A DNA stretch of 64,000 bases from the NCBI GenBank assembly GCA_026874595.1, contig CM049312.1, positions 74,064,429 to 74,128,428 of the forward strand, written 5' to 3'. Origin of the DNA: Sipunculus nudus (lineage: Eukaryota; Annelida; Sipuncula; Golfingiida; Sipunculidae). The position numbers and the translations under genes were made by a program. Shown piece after piece: positions 47,701 to 59,381 of this stretch (within the stretch, counting starts at the first letter, position 1; each line of letters begins with the position of its first letter). The notes below the pieces were generated by a model that had not been told where the DNA came from, did no database searches, and was given only the letters and a program-made list of their open reading frames with translations.

Positions 47701-50689
47701 TCATCTTAAATTGTTTCATCATGCATTTGATTATCCCTTTGTCAAACATCCCTGACAAAATTCAATAGCAACCAGACTGTAAGACCAGCAAGAGTCCCAG
47801 ACAGTGGCAGTTAAGACTGCTCAGCCTGTAGTTATAATGTTTATATATTGATCAGACAGATATATGATATGAGCATCACAAACTGGTTCTTGGAGTCTCC
47901 TTCTCATTGCACCCAATCTCATAAAATCTATTAAGGGATGACAGTTCTGTGTGAACCAATCCCACATCTTATGCCCCTGGCATGATGAATGTCAGTGACT
48001 TGGGATTTTACTGTAGAGGATTTATTGATTGCAGAATTGATGGGTCGGGCCGTAGGGCTGCTGTTTGATAAATATGGTGGAGTTATGGCGACTAGTCTGT
48101 GATTAAAAGTCTTGTTTAAACAGACCTGTGTTTGCTGCCCACTTGGTTATTGTATGATTGTTATTGTCACTAAACTGCCTGTAGAAATATTTGTATATTA
48201 CTTCATATTTGTAATGCATTCATGTCAGGCTGGGATTAGTCATAGGGTGTTAGGTCAGACATTAAGTGGTGAACTATGGTGCCACAGGTCAGTGCTATGA
48301 TTTATAAAGCTACTCTAGTGTCATTAGGAGTGGACCATACTCCATCAATGTCTAACATGATGGAATAAAGCAGAGTGCTGATACTCTTAATGTTTGGGCA
48401 GGGATTGACCAAATCCACAAAGTTAATGATGCAAGCAAGGGTGCATTATGAATGGTTATATGTTGGTCACAGGCAAAACAAAGAATTATACATATACCTT
48501 CAAGATAAATAATAAATGACAAAGGAGAAATTAATATGTATGGAAACATTTCCTGACACAGAGGAAAAAATTAATTTTATTAACATATGTAAATGTTATA
48601 AAGATTTTAATGATAAAAAATGAAATAATAATATCAAAGTAAATCTGAAACAAAAAAAATACAGATCAGGATTAGCAGGATAAAAAAATGATGCACATTA
48701 GAATTTTTTACTTCATCTGCTAAGTCTGCCAGCTTAGATATAAAGCTATGTCCTACCATAAATGAAGTATTTTTATTTCCTACAGTGTTTCAGGCACCTT
48801 TACCCTACTCAGTAATATTTATTACGTATCACAAGTTGAATATGGCCGCCCTATATTTTAGCCACAACATCAGATACTTACCATTTCTCTAACTTTTTGT
48901 GTTTAAATAATGTCCTGTATCATGATCATTGTCAGAATACACGCCTGACTCCTCCTCAGCAAATCTTATAATCCTTGTTGGAATGAAATGAGGAGTATAG
49001 GGAAACACTCTTGCAGATAGTTGAGAATACTTCAGATTATAAAGAAATGTAATGCGGGATGAACAAACACAAGCTGATTGATATTTGTGATGGGCAGATT
49101 ATATTACCATGGAGTGTCCACTGTGAGTGGTCAGTCTGTTGATACAGGTAGATAAAGGACGAGGGGTGACATGATTGACAAGGCAGATGACATTCCACAG
49201 GACAGTCAATATACTGTCATCTTATCCTCTGTACTGAGTTGTAGAAATACATTTCTATATAAACAAAGTTGACTGTTCATACTGGACATCTGTACTGTTT
49301 ATTGGTTTAGTTTCTAAAAGGTTAAATTACCATGTACAAATTACACAGTAACAAAAAAGATGGATTTAACAATGAACCACATTTCCTTTAAGTTTTGGAA
49401 TAATAAGCAACTACCAGTAATAATAAACATGGATAATATATTTACACTTTAAATGTTACCATTTTATTTGTCAGGTCCACTTGTGGGGAGGCGGGTATTT
49501 TTCTTAATTTTACAGAATGCTACCTTTGGCCACAGTATTAAAGTAGAGCTCTTGCTCCAGCAGATTTTAAATTCACCAGGAAAGGGTGTAGTTTCCCTAT
49601 TTGACCCTTTGTTTACTTCTTAGAATTAATTGATCACAGAACAACTCCTAAGAGCACCATACCTTCTGACTATACTGGATAAGTGATTGTGACTTGTGTG
49701 AGCATTTTCCTTCTACAACCCTGGGATATGATTAATGAAATGGTCAGGGAATGAGCTGAAAAAGCTGATAGTCGTCAACTATTACATCTTCTAGATCTAT
49801 TTTTTCTTTTAATATATGAATCAATAATAAAATTCTTTATGTTTCATACCTTTTTGATCATAATAATAAATATTGACTGTTATCAAGTTCATCACAGGTT
49901 ATATTTTCTTTGTGGAACGAAGGGAAGGAGCAATTAAGGCATTTATCAGGTCCATCAGGGCTTTTGTCATTTTGTGGGTCTGTCACTTATTAAGGGCTGA
50001 CAGGTTTATTTTCTGTGGCCATGGCGGTTACACATTAATACTGCCATAACTGTCCCTCTGTGCCCAGAGTGCACTTAGGTCAGTCCTAGGTTAAAAATCT
50101 GTGGTTCCCTGTTCTTGTCCATATATTAGATAAACTGTTAACGGATGGGAGGGGGTGGGGCTGTAATCACTGCCACCAGAACAAGAAGCACGCAGCAATG
50201 TAGCTGATATTGAAAGACTGCCTGACACTAGATATTAACCAGATCTGATCACCATTTGGCTGTCTGTACTAAGTCAAGTGTTGTTAAGATTATTTGCCCC
50301 ATAAACAGCATCACAAATTGTTTTATTTCTTCTCAAGGCTTGTCTTCAGCAGGGATCATCTGCAGTGGCCTGGGGACCTTGTGTTCTTGTATGTGGTACA
50401 GTGTGCAGATTTCATTCTCCATCCCTTCCTGACTCATCTCCAACATCATACATGCTGAACAGAAACTCAGCTGCTCAGTCCTGTTTTGATTTCTTGCATA
50501 GGTTGTCTTGTGTAAATAATTGTGGTATACTTTTTCTCAAAAGAACTTCTTATAAGCCACTTGAGGATGATAACTGTCTTGTTACCAGCAGTCTTCCAGA
50601 TGCCTCTGTGTCTAAACTGTCTCACGTTCAGCACAAACAGAGAAAATGAAAATATTGATAAATTTTAAATTAAATAAAATTGAGATAGA
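44741..50689. other. CpG-depleted probable intron
   Basis: Almost 6 kb of AT-rich sequence. It contains G22 at 46977-46998 and a G-rich stretch at 47461-47480. A 141-codon open frame at 45626-46051 (plus) is AT-rich and hydrophobic, with no family resemblance. A phrase CAGATTTTAAATTCACC near 49561 may be one more scrap of the fold-back family. No supported exon. Confidence 0.45.
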
Positions 50690-50900
50690 TGGTCAAAGGT
50701 CACAATTTCACCTTCAGAGGTCTCAATTTCCCCTCCTGCATTAGGTCAGGGTAACTTTGATTCATGTACAAGGTCAGATGTCATAATTTCAACATTGCAT
50801 CAGGGCAAGATCTTTTTTGGTCATCTGAAAGTTCAAAGGTCAGAAATTCACCTGCCTCAGGTCAAGGTCACCTGCATTGATGTCTCAATTTTATTCTTGC
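50690..50900. repeat. Degenerate repeat rich in AGGTCA half-sites
   Basis: Loose ~40-bp units contain GGTCA followed by AATTTCACCTT or AATTTC-like text and TGCAT. About ten GGTCA motifs occur, including GGTCAAAGGTCA near 50691, TTCAAAGGTCA near 50832 and TCAAGGTCA near 50861. These match nuclear-receptor DR1 and extended half-site patterns, but the unit structure shows that a decayed minisatellite is the simpler origin. Confidence 0.55.
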
Positions 50901-53900
50901 ATGACAACTGTTCTTTGTTTTTATGTGTATTTGGAAGAGGTGATGGACACCATATCCAGAAAGATGATGATGTATATTCATATATTAAACAAAAATAAAT
51001 AATATATTAAGCATAAATTTTATGTGTTTGACCATCTGGATCCTAAATTAAATTTTGAAAATCATCCCATTTATAGTGACCTTCCACACATGGTCAGTAT
51101 CAGACATACCCACTCAACTAAAAGGTTGTTCTTCTGTTTACCACTTGGAGGTTAAATTAGAAAACATATTACAGTTGCACATAAACTGCTCTTCTGTGCT
51201 AAAGGTCAGATAAGCAGGATCCTGGTGAAACTTGTATTTTGTTTCACTTTTAATCTTTATGGTAGACAGGTCACACCATAACCTCTGATAACAAGTACAT
51301 GACTGAATTTGACACTGTTCTCGTTACAGCGAGTGCTTTGCCCTTGGTTTCTGTTAGTGAGCCTGGTGTGGTGGTGATGTTTTGAATGTCTCCCATTAAG
51401 CAGTTAATGTGGGTGAATTGTCTTGTTGTGAAGGGTTAGAAAGAGAAACTGGTATTTAAATTGCATGGAGTTTAAAAAAGGGCAGCCTGGTATCACAGAG
51501 GACATGGAACATAATAGTCATGGAATTAGGAGATCATTTATAACACTCTTTACGCAGCACTTATGCACTACAGTTGTTTCAGATCTCCTTCGTTTTAACC
51601 GCTGCTTTGTTTAGCAAGTCTTCTGGGATTTCAACACCAGGGCTGGCACAGGGCCAGAGATTAATTGTATTATCAGACAAATGAGAGCATGATATCCCAT
51701 TGAGCGTCAACCAAGTGATAGTTGGGTGTCATGGGTTTGAAACATGGAGTCCGATGCACAATGCGATACCATGCTGTCACAAATCTTTGCCTTGTGCCAC
51801 CTCTCAGAATCTTTTTATATACAGAGCAGCAGTTAAATGGAAGGAGATGAAGGATGACTGCATTGTATAACCGTGGAGTGAGGAGTGTAAGTCACAAGTA
51901 TATTCCCAAAGCAGTTACGTCTACAGATATGTCTTTATACCAGTCTACATCAGCTGCAACCATATTTATCAATTTTTCAAGAAACTGGATTCAAAATTAT
52001 CACGTATTTGAGAATTCAAGTTTTATATATGAATGTTATTGTTTTAAAAGGATTCCAGTATTTCCCAGTATTCCAGATGAAATGCTTAAAAACTGTTCTG
52101 TAAAATGTTAAAATTCTGTTTTATTCCTTAGATATATCATATTTGCTGGCACTGATTAAATATAGAGTGATTTAATGTGGAAAAGTTTTATAAAAACTAT
52201 AAATTATATTGAATTTAAAAGTTTTAAAAATTGCAATGAAATGCAAATATAACTGAAAGATTGCACATTTTGATTTTTAGAAAATGATCTGGTTAAAATT
52301 ATATTGTACCCTGTATGATACAATTTTCACTTTTTTAAGCTGTTTAAGTATGTAAATCATTGAATGAATACGGTACAAGGGTGTACTTTAAACCAAAGCA
52401 TTCTGTTGTCATCATCATTATGATTGTCAGATTTAGCGACTGACTATATTGGCAATCTGCCTGTGGGGGAGAAATGATCCAAAATCCCCCATCCTGTAGG
52501 TGAAGGTCAAAGGTCAGGAGGTGACAAAGCAGCCAGTGCTGCAGGTTATAGAAACTGTTTATACATGTGGTAATTGTGGAGCAGGTTTGTTCACGTAAAC
52601 TGACTCACTCTGTCAACATGCATTATCCTCAAAAGAAACAGCTAAACTGATACAGTTACGACCACCCGTGGGGTTCAGTTAATTACGGCCCTCAAATGGT
52701 TTACTATTTGGATTGGTCACAGTTTCTTTTAAAGTAATTTCATATCATCAAATAAATTATAGATAGTGTAAATGTTAATTATTATTTAAAAAAATCAAAG
52801 ACACCATGTCAGGTTTTAAATCGTTTTCCGTATACAAGGATTATTGTTTCACATAATGTATACTAAAAACCACTATTATATTACAGGACAACAGTTAACA
52901 TTTATAATCTCAGTATTTTGCTGTTTAAATTATGTGAATACAAAATTCTCTGAAACTCCCCTGTCTACACAATTTGCAACATTTGTTATTTTCATCATTG
53001 GAGAATATACCTTTGATCTATCATGTTAAACCAGTAGCCCATTTTCTGTTATTTATGGTAATCATGTATGATGAAATTATAGACCATCCTGTGATTGGCC
53101 ATTTGTTACCATATATACACCAGCCACATGCAGTGATGGTACATAAATTACCTGTGTTTTTACCCATTATGATTCATGCAAAGAAAATGAGAATTTGGGA
53201 AAAATAAGCAAATCCCTGATAAACTTAAAGCTATTTCACAGCTGCATTCTGTTGGGGCACATATATCATATTCACTTTAATCTCTGCATGTTATTTTCAT
53301 ATTTAACATGTGGGTCTACTATTTTGTTGGCTGCATGTTCTTACAATTGAATATTTAAATTACTTACTGATGCCTAGATGGTAAAAAATTGGCAATACTG
53401 ATTATGTTTCAAACTGAATGTGCGCTATTTTTGCCATATTAAACATCTGTCTCAAAATTGTTTTCAGCAGTTCATAAATAATGGATTGTTAATCTTTTCA
53501 AATATTATCTATTTTTGTCAGCCACCTCCTTTGTGGCCACACTTTGGAAATACCTGTTTTTGGTCTTGAACTGTTGAGAATATAGCTAGTGTGTTGTCCT
53601 AAGGGGGGTCATTTTACTTATTCCATTAATCCTTTCTAATTTAACATTATTTTACAAAGGGGGTATCGCAGGGGTATCTGTCAGGAGGTCTGCCGGTCAA
53701 CTCTGCCCATGTTAACTTCCCTCATGGAAAATCTGTTCCTCACAAACCTTGAGACCTGTCTCAGTTAGCACAAGAATGGGTATTTTGTTAGTATCTACAA
53801 TAAGCTGATTAAAAGTAGGTTTGTTTAAATTATTCTGAAACAATCTGATTTTCAATTTTGTTCTCTCATTGATTTTTCACTTCAAGTGTATCAGGTCATA

Positions 53901-54016
53901 TTAATACATTGAAACATGCATGCCATGTAATCCTGAGCTTATGAATTTCACTTTGCTGATTTTGAAATTATTTAATGCAGTGAACTTAGAGAAACTGGAC
54001 TTGAAGTAACAGAAAA
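50901..54016. other. CpG-depleted probable intron
   Basis: Contains a decayed relative of the 3825-3963 element near 51636-51752 and a perfect AGGTCAAAGGTCA (DR1) near 52504. No exon is supported. Confidence 0.45.
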
Positions 54017-54119
54017 CTAGAATACGGGTAGTCGACAAGCGACTACTTGTATCCGCCTAAATCAGAGTGGAACGGGTGAAGTGTTGCATATCAGCATGGA
54101 TGTCTGCAGCCAAATTGTG

Positions 54120-55500
54120 TATGTAGGTTGCGCTACCTACCAAAAAACCCAGAAAGCCGTCCAAGTTGTATACATATGCAAAATTTAAGGCAGATAAGTC
54201 AAACCACTATATTGTATATGAGTGATTTTTGCCCTTGGCAGACAAACAGATGGACGCTGTGCAAAAAAGGGTTGCAGGTGGCGCCACCAGTTTAGCGTAT
54301 GATAAAGAGCTTTGTGAGAACTATACACATGCAAAATTTTGGCCCAATTGGTCAAACTGTTCCCTAGATATGAGCTTGGATGTCTGCAGCGTAAACTTGA
54401 ATGTAGGTGGCGCCACCTGTCATAAAATCAGATAAGCTATCCAGGATGTATACGCATGCCAAATTTCAGGTGAATTAGTCAAGTCACTGCAGAGATATGA
54501 GTGATTTTAACCCAAGGCAGACGAACAGATGGACACTGTGCAAACATGGTTGCAGGTGGCGCCACCATTTTTGGTGTATGTTATAAAGCTCTCCAAGGGC
54601 TACATTTGTGCAAAAAAATTTTCCTGATCAATCAAACGGTTCCTGAGATATGAGCTTGGATGTCTGCAGCGTAAACATGAATGTAGGTGGCGCCACCTGT
54701 CATAAAATCAGAAAAGCTATCCAGGATGTATACGCATGCCAAATTTCAGGTGAATTAGTCAAGTCACTGCAGAGATATGAGTGATTTTAACCCAAGGCAG
54801 ACAAACAGATGGACACTGTACAAACATGGTTGCAGGTAGTGGCACCATTTTTGGTGTATGTTATAAAGCTCTCCAAGGGCTACATTTGTGCAAAAGAATT
54901 TTCCTGATCGGTCAAACGGTTCCCGAGATATGAGCTTGGATGTCTGCAGCGTAAACGTGAATGTAGGTGGCGCCACCTGTCATAAAATCAGATAAGCTAT
55001 CCAGGATGTATACGCATGCCAAATTTCAGGTGAATTAGTCAAGTCACTGCAGAGATATGAGTGATTTTAACCCAAGGCAGACGAACAGATGGACACTGTG
55101 CAAACATGGTTGCAGGTGGCGCCACCATTTTTGGTGTATGTTATAAAGCTCTCCAAGGGCTACATTTGTGCAAAAGAATTTTCCTGATCGGTCAAACGGT
55201 TCCCGAGATATGAGCTTGGATGTCTGCAGCGTCAACGTGAATGTAGGTGGCGCCACCTGTCATAAAATCAGAAAAGCTGTCCAGGATGTTTGCGCATGCC
55301 GAATTTCAGGTGAATTAGTTAAGTCACTGCAGAGATATGAGTGATTTTAACCCAAGGCAGACGAACAGATGGACACTGTGCAAACATGGTTGCAGGTGGC
55401 GCCACCATTTTTGGTGTATGTTATAAAGCTCTCCAAGGGCTACATTTGTGCAAAAAAATTTTCCTGATCGGTCAAACGGTTCCCGAGATATGTGGGTTTA
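54120..55500 (-). repeat. 280-bp higher-order satellite, family S, minus orientation
   Basis: GGTGGCGCCACC cores (some mutated) lie at 54126, 54277, 54416, 54555, 54686, 54835, 54966, 55115, 55246 and 55395. After the first few, spacing alternates exactly 131, 149, 131, 149, giving a dimeric 280-bp unit repeated about four times at high identity. The two half-units differ: one core is followed by TGTCATAAAATCAGA and the other by ATTTTTGGTGTATG. Short open frames of 70 codons recur because the DNA recurs; they are not genes. Confidence 0.9.
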
Positions 55501-55657
55501 TGTGTGGAAACAGACGCACAAACGGACGCAGAGCGCAGAGGAAAGGTCAGAGGTCAAAACAAAATCGGGGCGCAGCAGTTCACATGTGACCCGAACATAA
55601 TCCCGGGTTTCGGAAAATTCCGCCCAGCGGTTACGGAGGAGTTCTCCGGACACCTAC

Positions 55658-55699
<42 letters not shown>
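55658..55699. repeat. (GCG)n microsatellite
   Basis: About 13 GCG/GGC units inside the Helentron-like element, near its 5' end. An overlapping frame encodes poly-Gly and is an artefact. Confidence 0.95.
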
Positions 55700-55700
<1 letters not shown>

Positions 55701-55750
55701 CCAGCTGAAAACATAGTATCCGCAAAACTCTGTTTTGGCGGATACAATTA

Positions 55751-56033
55751 AACAGTTCCACTGAATTAATTACCAGGAACTCTCAGGAAATAACCATATT
55801 AAAGTCTTTAAGTGATGCTGCTTACTCAACATGTGACTGACTGACTCATGTCTAATCATGTTACAAGGTTATATCTTTCATCAAATGTTATTAAAAATCA
55901 TCCGCATATTGAACACCTGCACTTTTAATATTGCAAAACACAGGTTTTAATATGATTGAATCAGAATTGATTGGGGCTTGATTAATTAGGCTAATTATTG
56001 GGATTATAGGCTTTACAGTAGTCTTATTGAATA
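55751..56033. other. AT-rich interval between two elements
   Basis: No feature seen. Confidence 0.5.
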
Positions 56034-56209
56034 CAGTAGAACCTGTCTAAAAGACCACCTGCCTAATAAGACCACCTGTCTATTGGACCACCCTTGAGTG
56101 AACCAAAAGCATTCACATTGGTTATAATGACTTGTTTTATAAAACCACCTGTGAATTAAGACCACTTTTTGCCAGTCAAATGGGTGGTCATATTTCTCAG
56201 GTTTCACAG
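56034..56209. mobile_element. Complete pogo-type MITE, 176 bp
   Basis: TA|CAGTAGAACCTGTCT on the left and CTCAGGTTTCACAG|TA on the right form inverted ends with TA on both flanks. The interior repeats GACCACCTG several times. A truncated relative lies at 33350-33432 and a decayed one at 58893-59033. Confidence 0.8.
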
Positions 56210-57436
56210 TACTTCATAAACAATTTGCAGAAACAAGTTGCGACAAAACAAACTTGTTAATCTTTTAATCCAGGAGGAAAGGTTGTTATTTGCTTAAAGT
56301 TATCTTCTTTTGTTATCAGCGTTTGATCCTGATTCTGTAACCTTTGTATGTAATTTCCTCATTGAAAAGGCTTTAATGCTTGATAGTGATCTAAAGTAAA
56401 AAAAACATTTCCTGAGGTTTTGTGTTCGTGTTATTTAACATGTCTGACATCATCTGTGGAGTTTGTTTAGTTTGACCGATATGCAGAATAGTTTTATAGC
56501 TCAAACATATATGTTCAGTCCTAATGGTTACTAATGTGTCTTGGCCTAATGTCATATATAATACTGATCATATGCACATCTCTCAAAGGGATAAATTTAT
56601 GCAGTCTGATTGATATGCAGAATGTCATCTGGAAAGTACATGTTTTCATTCTGATCTGTCCTTTTGAAGTGCTCCACATGAATAATATCTCATGTAGATA
56701 ATATCATCTGTTATTAATATTTAAGGATAAATGTGTTAATATTAAAATTCATTTCAGAAAGTCATTGTACTTGATAGGTCAAGGAAACATCTGGCCCCAT
56801 TTGGTCAGCAAATTGGTCCTTTTGTGTCAGCAAATAACCTCCAGGCATATCTTAAACCTGCCATTGATTGTGAACTGCAGTTACTGCATGAAATGGAGAT
56901 TTAATATGGTCACATGATCGGAGAATGACTCATAGACTGGTCAATAATTGATTTACAAATAATGTGTGCTGGGTCAGTGGGTGTCCACTCGCATTGTTTC
57001 ATGTGGTCAAAGATGGACAGGATTAGTTCTGTATCAGACATGAAGCAAATTCCTCTCCATTCACGTAGTATCTTTGTCAGTGTTTTAAACAGACTGATGG
57101 AATATTGAAAACCTACTGCATGAATATTTATTGTTTTAAAAGCATATTACAAAAAATAAGCACTTTAGTTAATGTAATTGAAGATGCAACACATCAAGTG
57201 AATGAGGTTTTGTGGTTGAGTAAGCCTGGGCCAAAATGCAGATGGTGATTTGTTTCACAACAAAAAATTGTCACTGAAATGGAATTATTCCCGCAGGGCA
57301 GGATAGACGTTAAAGTTGTCAGCAGTAACAGCAACAGCATTTTAAAATCAATCCATATGTATATAACTCTTGTTGATTTATTTTATAAATAGCTTTAGAA
57401 CTGTTAAAGTGTATGCAGGAACAATTTAGGCTGTTT
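56210..57436. other. CpG-depleted probable intron
   Basis: AT-rich, no feature seen. Confidence 0.5.
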
Positions 57437-57733
57437 TGCAACCTTCCGCCAGAGGTCCTTTTTTTTCCTTGAAAAGAATATCTTCTGTTTGGGCACTGAC
57501 TACTTGTCTCAACTGTCAAACTTCAAAATCAAAATTTTTTACCTTTCAAGGAAACACCTTTACATTTCACATGCATATGCTTACAAAAGAATTACTTATT
57601 CCTTACCACAAAAACACCCATGTTTATGTAATTTGCCTTGAAATAAATTCTTATCCAACACACTTGAAAGGACTACATTGTCCTCTTCACTACATTTATA
57701 CCTAAGCTGCCGGCATATTTAGAAGCCCCTATG
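57437..57733 (+). repeat. Dispersed ~300-bp repeat, family R1, copy 2
   Basis: Aligns over its length with 10905-11222 (CCTTCCGCCAGAGGTCC, TTTCAAGGAAACACCTTT, CACATGCATATGCTTACAAA, CCTTACCACAAAAACAC, CTCTTCACTACATTTATACC). Several CG positions of copy 1 are TG or CA here, for example the words corresponding to CTTGCGACAATTC. Confidence 0.75.
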
Positions 57734-58892
57734 CCTTATGGGGGTCAGAATGATGTGGCCTTCCACAAAAATAACATATGCTGATGTTCATATTGTACTA
57801 TTTGTAGTCATATGTCAACTTATGCTTTGGCTACATTTCCACTGTGCAGGGATAGTTCTTAAAGAAACCATCATGTATGAAATCCAGATAAAACAAAACA
57901 TAATGATACCTGCTCCAGAGGTGGATTCTGACCTGTTCAAATACGATAGAGGCCAAAATGTTTCACACTTTTTCATGCAAAAGTGAAAAAATGTTTTGGT
58001 ACCATGACCCGTGTGCAAACAGGGTTGCTTTATAAGTATTTCCTGTTGCCCCTGAAATAAAATGATCATGTTTTGCTATCTGGCCATTGTAGTATGTGTT
58101 GTTTTGATGCTAATGTGCTATTTAGAAATAAAACTAAAGCATGAAACATATTTTGAAACATTTGCATATGTAATATTGATGAAGTAGAATGTTTTACAAA
58201 TACTTAAGGGAAAACTGCAGTTGTCTAAACATCTACAGCTATAACTTTGATAAATCACAATTATTATGTGGAATATTAATGAATTCCAAAAATATAATTC
58301 TCTAAACTATTCTCCGAGCAAGTATATATACAGGTCCTGCATAAACATATAAATGATATAGAATTATCTAGTACTTATTAATCCATTTCACAGCAACATA
58401 AAGAGATAACAGTGCAGAACATATTCATTCTAAATAGCTTTTCTCCAAGAGAAGTACAAATTACACCTATTGATGCCTTACCATGTGCACAGAATGCACT
58501 CCCATGCAAAAGGTCATATTTGTACATTAGACAGAGCTCAGCTGGGTGTTCGCCAGCTAACATTCCTCGATCCTGTTTTCGGAAGAAGACACTTTTTGTC
58601 TATTTCCTATTGGTTGTTCATTTCATTGTTGCTGTTTTTTAAGGGTCAGAGGTCAGTAAGGTTGTCAGGCATGTCACATGTGGTCATACTGTGATCGTTA
58701 CCCGGTACTGTTTCATACTGCTGCAAACCACAAGGGTATTGTAAAAAACCTGATACCCTAAACAAATGCATGTCCACCCATTTCCAAAGTATAAGTTTCT
58801 ATATGTGTTAAGAACACATCAAATATATAGTAACCATAGATTATATAACTTCACTGATATAACAAAAATTTGATAAATTACCGGAGAAAATA
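57734..58892. other. CpG-depleted probable intron
   Basis: AT-rich; a GGGTCAGAGGTCA direct repeat near 58645. No supported exon. Confidence 0.45.
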
Positions 58893-59033
58893 CAATTGAA
58901 CCTTCTTAACAGTACCCCTAATAAAAGTGTTTTTGCTGAAAAATTAATTGTGAAATGCTTAAATAGGACCAAAAAGAATTGTCAAGATTGCAGGGTGGTC
59001 ATGTTCAAGTGAGGTGCAAGTGAGGTTTTACTG
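58893..59033. mobile_element. Decayed pogo-type MITE
   Basis: TA|CAATTGAACCTTCTTAAC on the left, GTGAGGTTTTACTG|TA on the right, and GGGTGGTC inside. The ends pair imperfectly with TA on both sides. It is an old member of the CAGTRRAACC group. Confidence 0.6.
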
Positions 59034-59157
59034 TACTGCATGATATAACAAAATAATTACACTTAAGAACCTCCTACACCTGATGTAAACATCTGTTACG
59101 TGTCTGTGAGGATTTTTAATAATTCACCGTTTTGTCCTCATTATTTATTGATTCAAT

Positions 59158-59381
59158 CTATAGACAAAGCTCGGCTGTACAAACATGTGGAGTATTGTTA
59201 AACTCGTTAGTCTGAGAGTCCACAGGAAAGAGGAGCGTCTGTAAGAACACCTCGTCAGCCTCGTGTTCTCCGTCTCCCTCCCACCAGACTTGAGCCAGTA
59301 TTGAACAGCGTGGTTCAGCGTTCTCTTCGTGTTTTTTTCGCGACTGGCTGGAGAGTTCATTGATCTGTGGGAGGAGTCTTT
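59158..59381 (-). CDS. Candidate exon (possibly 3'-terminal) of an unidentified minus-strand gene
   Basis: A minus-strand frame without its own ATG runs 73 codons from a possible acceptor (pyrimidine-rich CATTCCTGCCCTACC, then ACAG or GTACAG, ending at about 59382) to TAG at 59158-59160. It reads RLLPQINELSSQSRKKHEEN, then AEPRCSILAQVWWEGDGEHE and ADEVFLQTLLFPVDSQTNEF. The composition is that of a soluble protein. By hand count G is commonest at codon position 1 (about 31%) and rarest at position 2, as in coding DNA. CpG is retained here inside depleted surroundings. AATAAA follows the stop at 59144-59149. A different minus frame is open for 125 codons and a plus-strand exon at 59164-59240 (donor GTAAGA) is also conceivable, but both have weaker codon structure. 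I do not recognise the family. Confidence 0.35.

Larger units (their letters stand above)
54017..55750 (-). mobile_element. Helentron-like (HINE-type) element packed with satellite
   Basis: Read on the minus strand, the 3' end is textbook. An 11-bp subterminal repeat GGCGGATACAA is followed directly by a perfect 7-bp stem hairpin (GTAGTCG, loop CTTGT, CGACTAC), about ten bases, then CTAG with T after it (54017-54020 on plus). The inverted partner TTGTATCCGCC lies near the 5' end (plus 55737-55747) beside a second hairpin formed by CGGATAC-type arms (55716-55744). Between them lie a (GCC)n tract, a GC-rich unique part and the 280-bp satellite. Paired subterminal repeats, a 3' hairpin and a CTAG end are the known hallmarks of Helentron-associated non-autonomous elements. 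No Rep/helicase frame is present. It is CpG-rich against a depleted surround, so it is young. Confidence 0.75.

Noticed and set aside
54764-55256. Repeated 70-codon minus-strand frames
   Set aside because: Identical frames recur because the 280-bp satellite unit recurs; no sign of selection for protein.
55492-55716. Frame ending in poly-glycine
   Set aside because: Created by the (GCG)n tract inside the Helentron-like element.
59164-59240. Plus-strand exon reading (acceptor AATCTATAG, donor GTAAGA)
   Set aside because: Splice sites are acceptable, but the opposite-strand frame over the same DNA has better codon-position bias. Kept only as an alternative.
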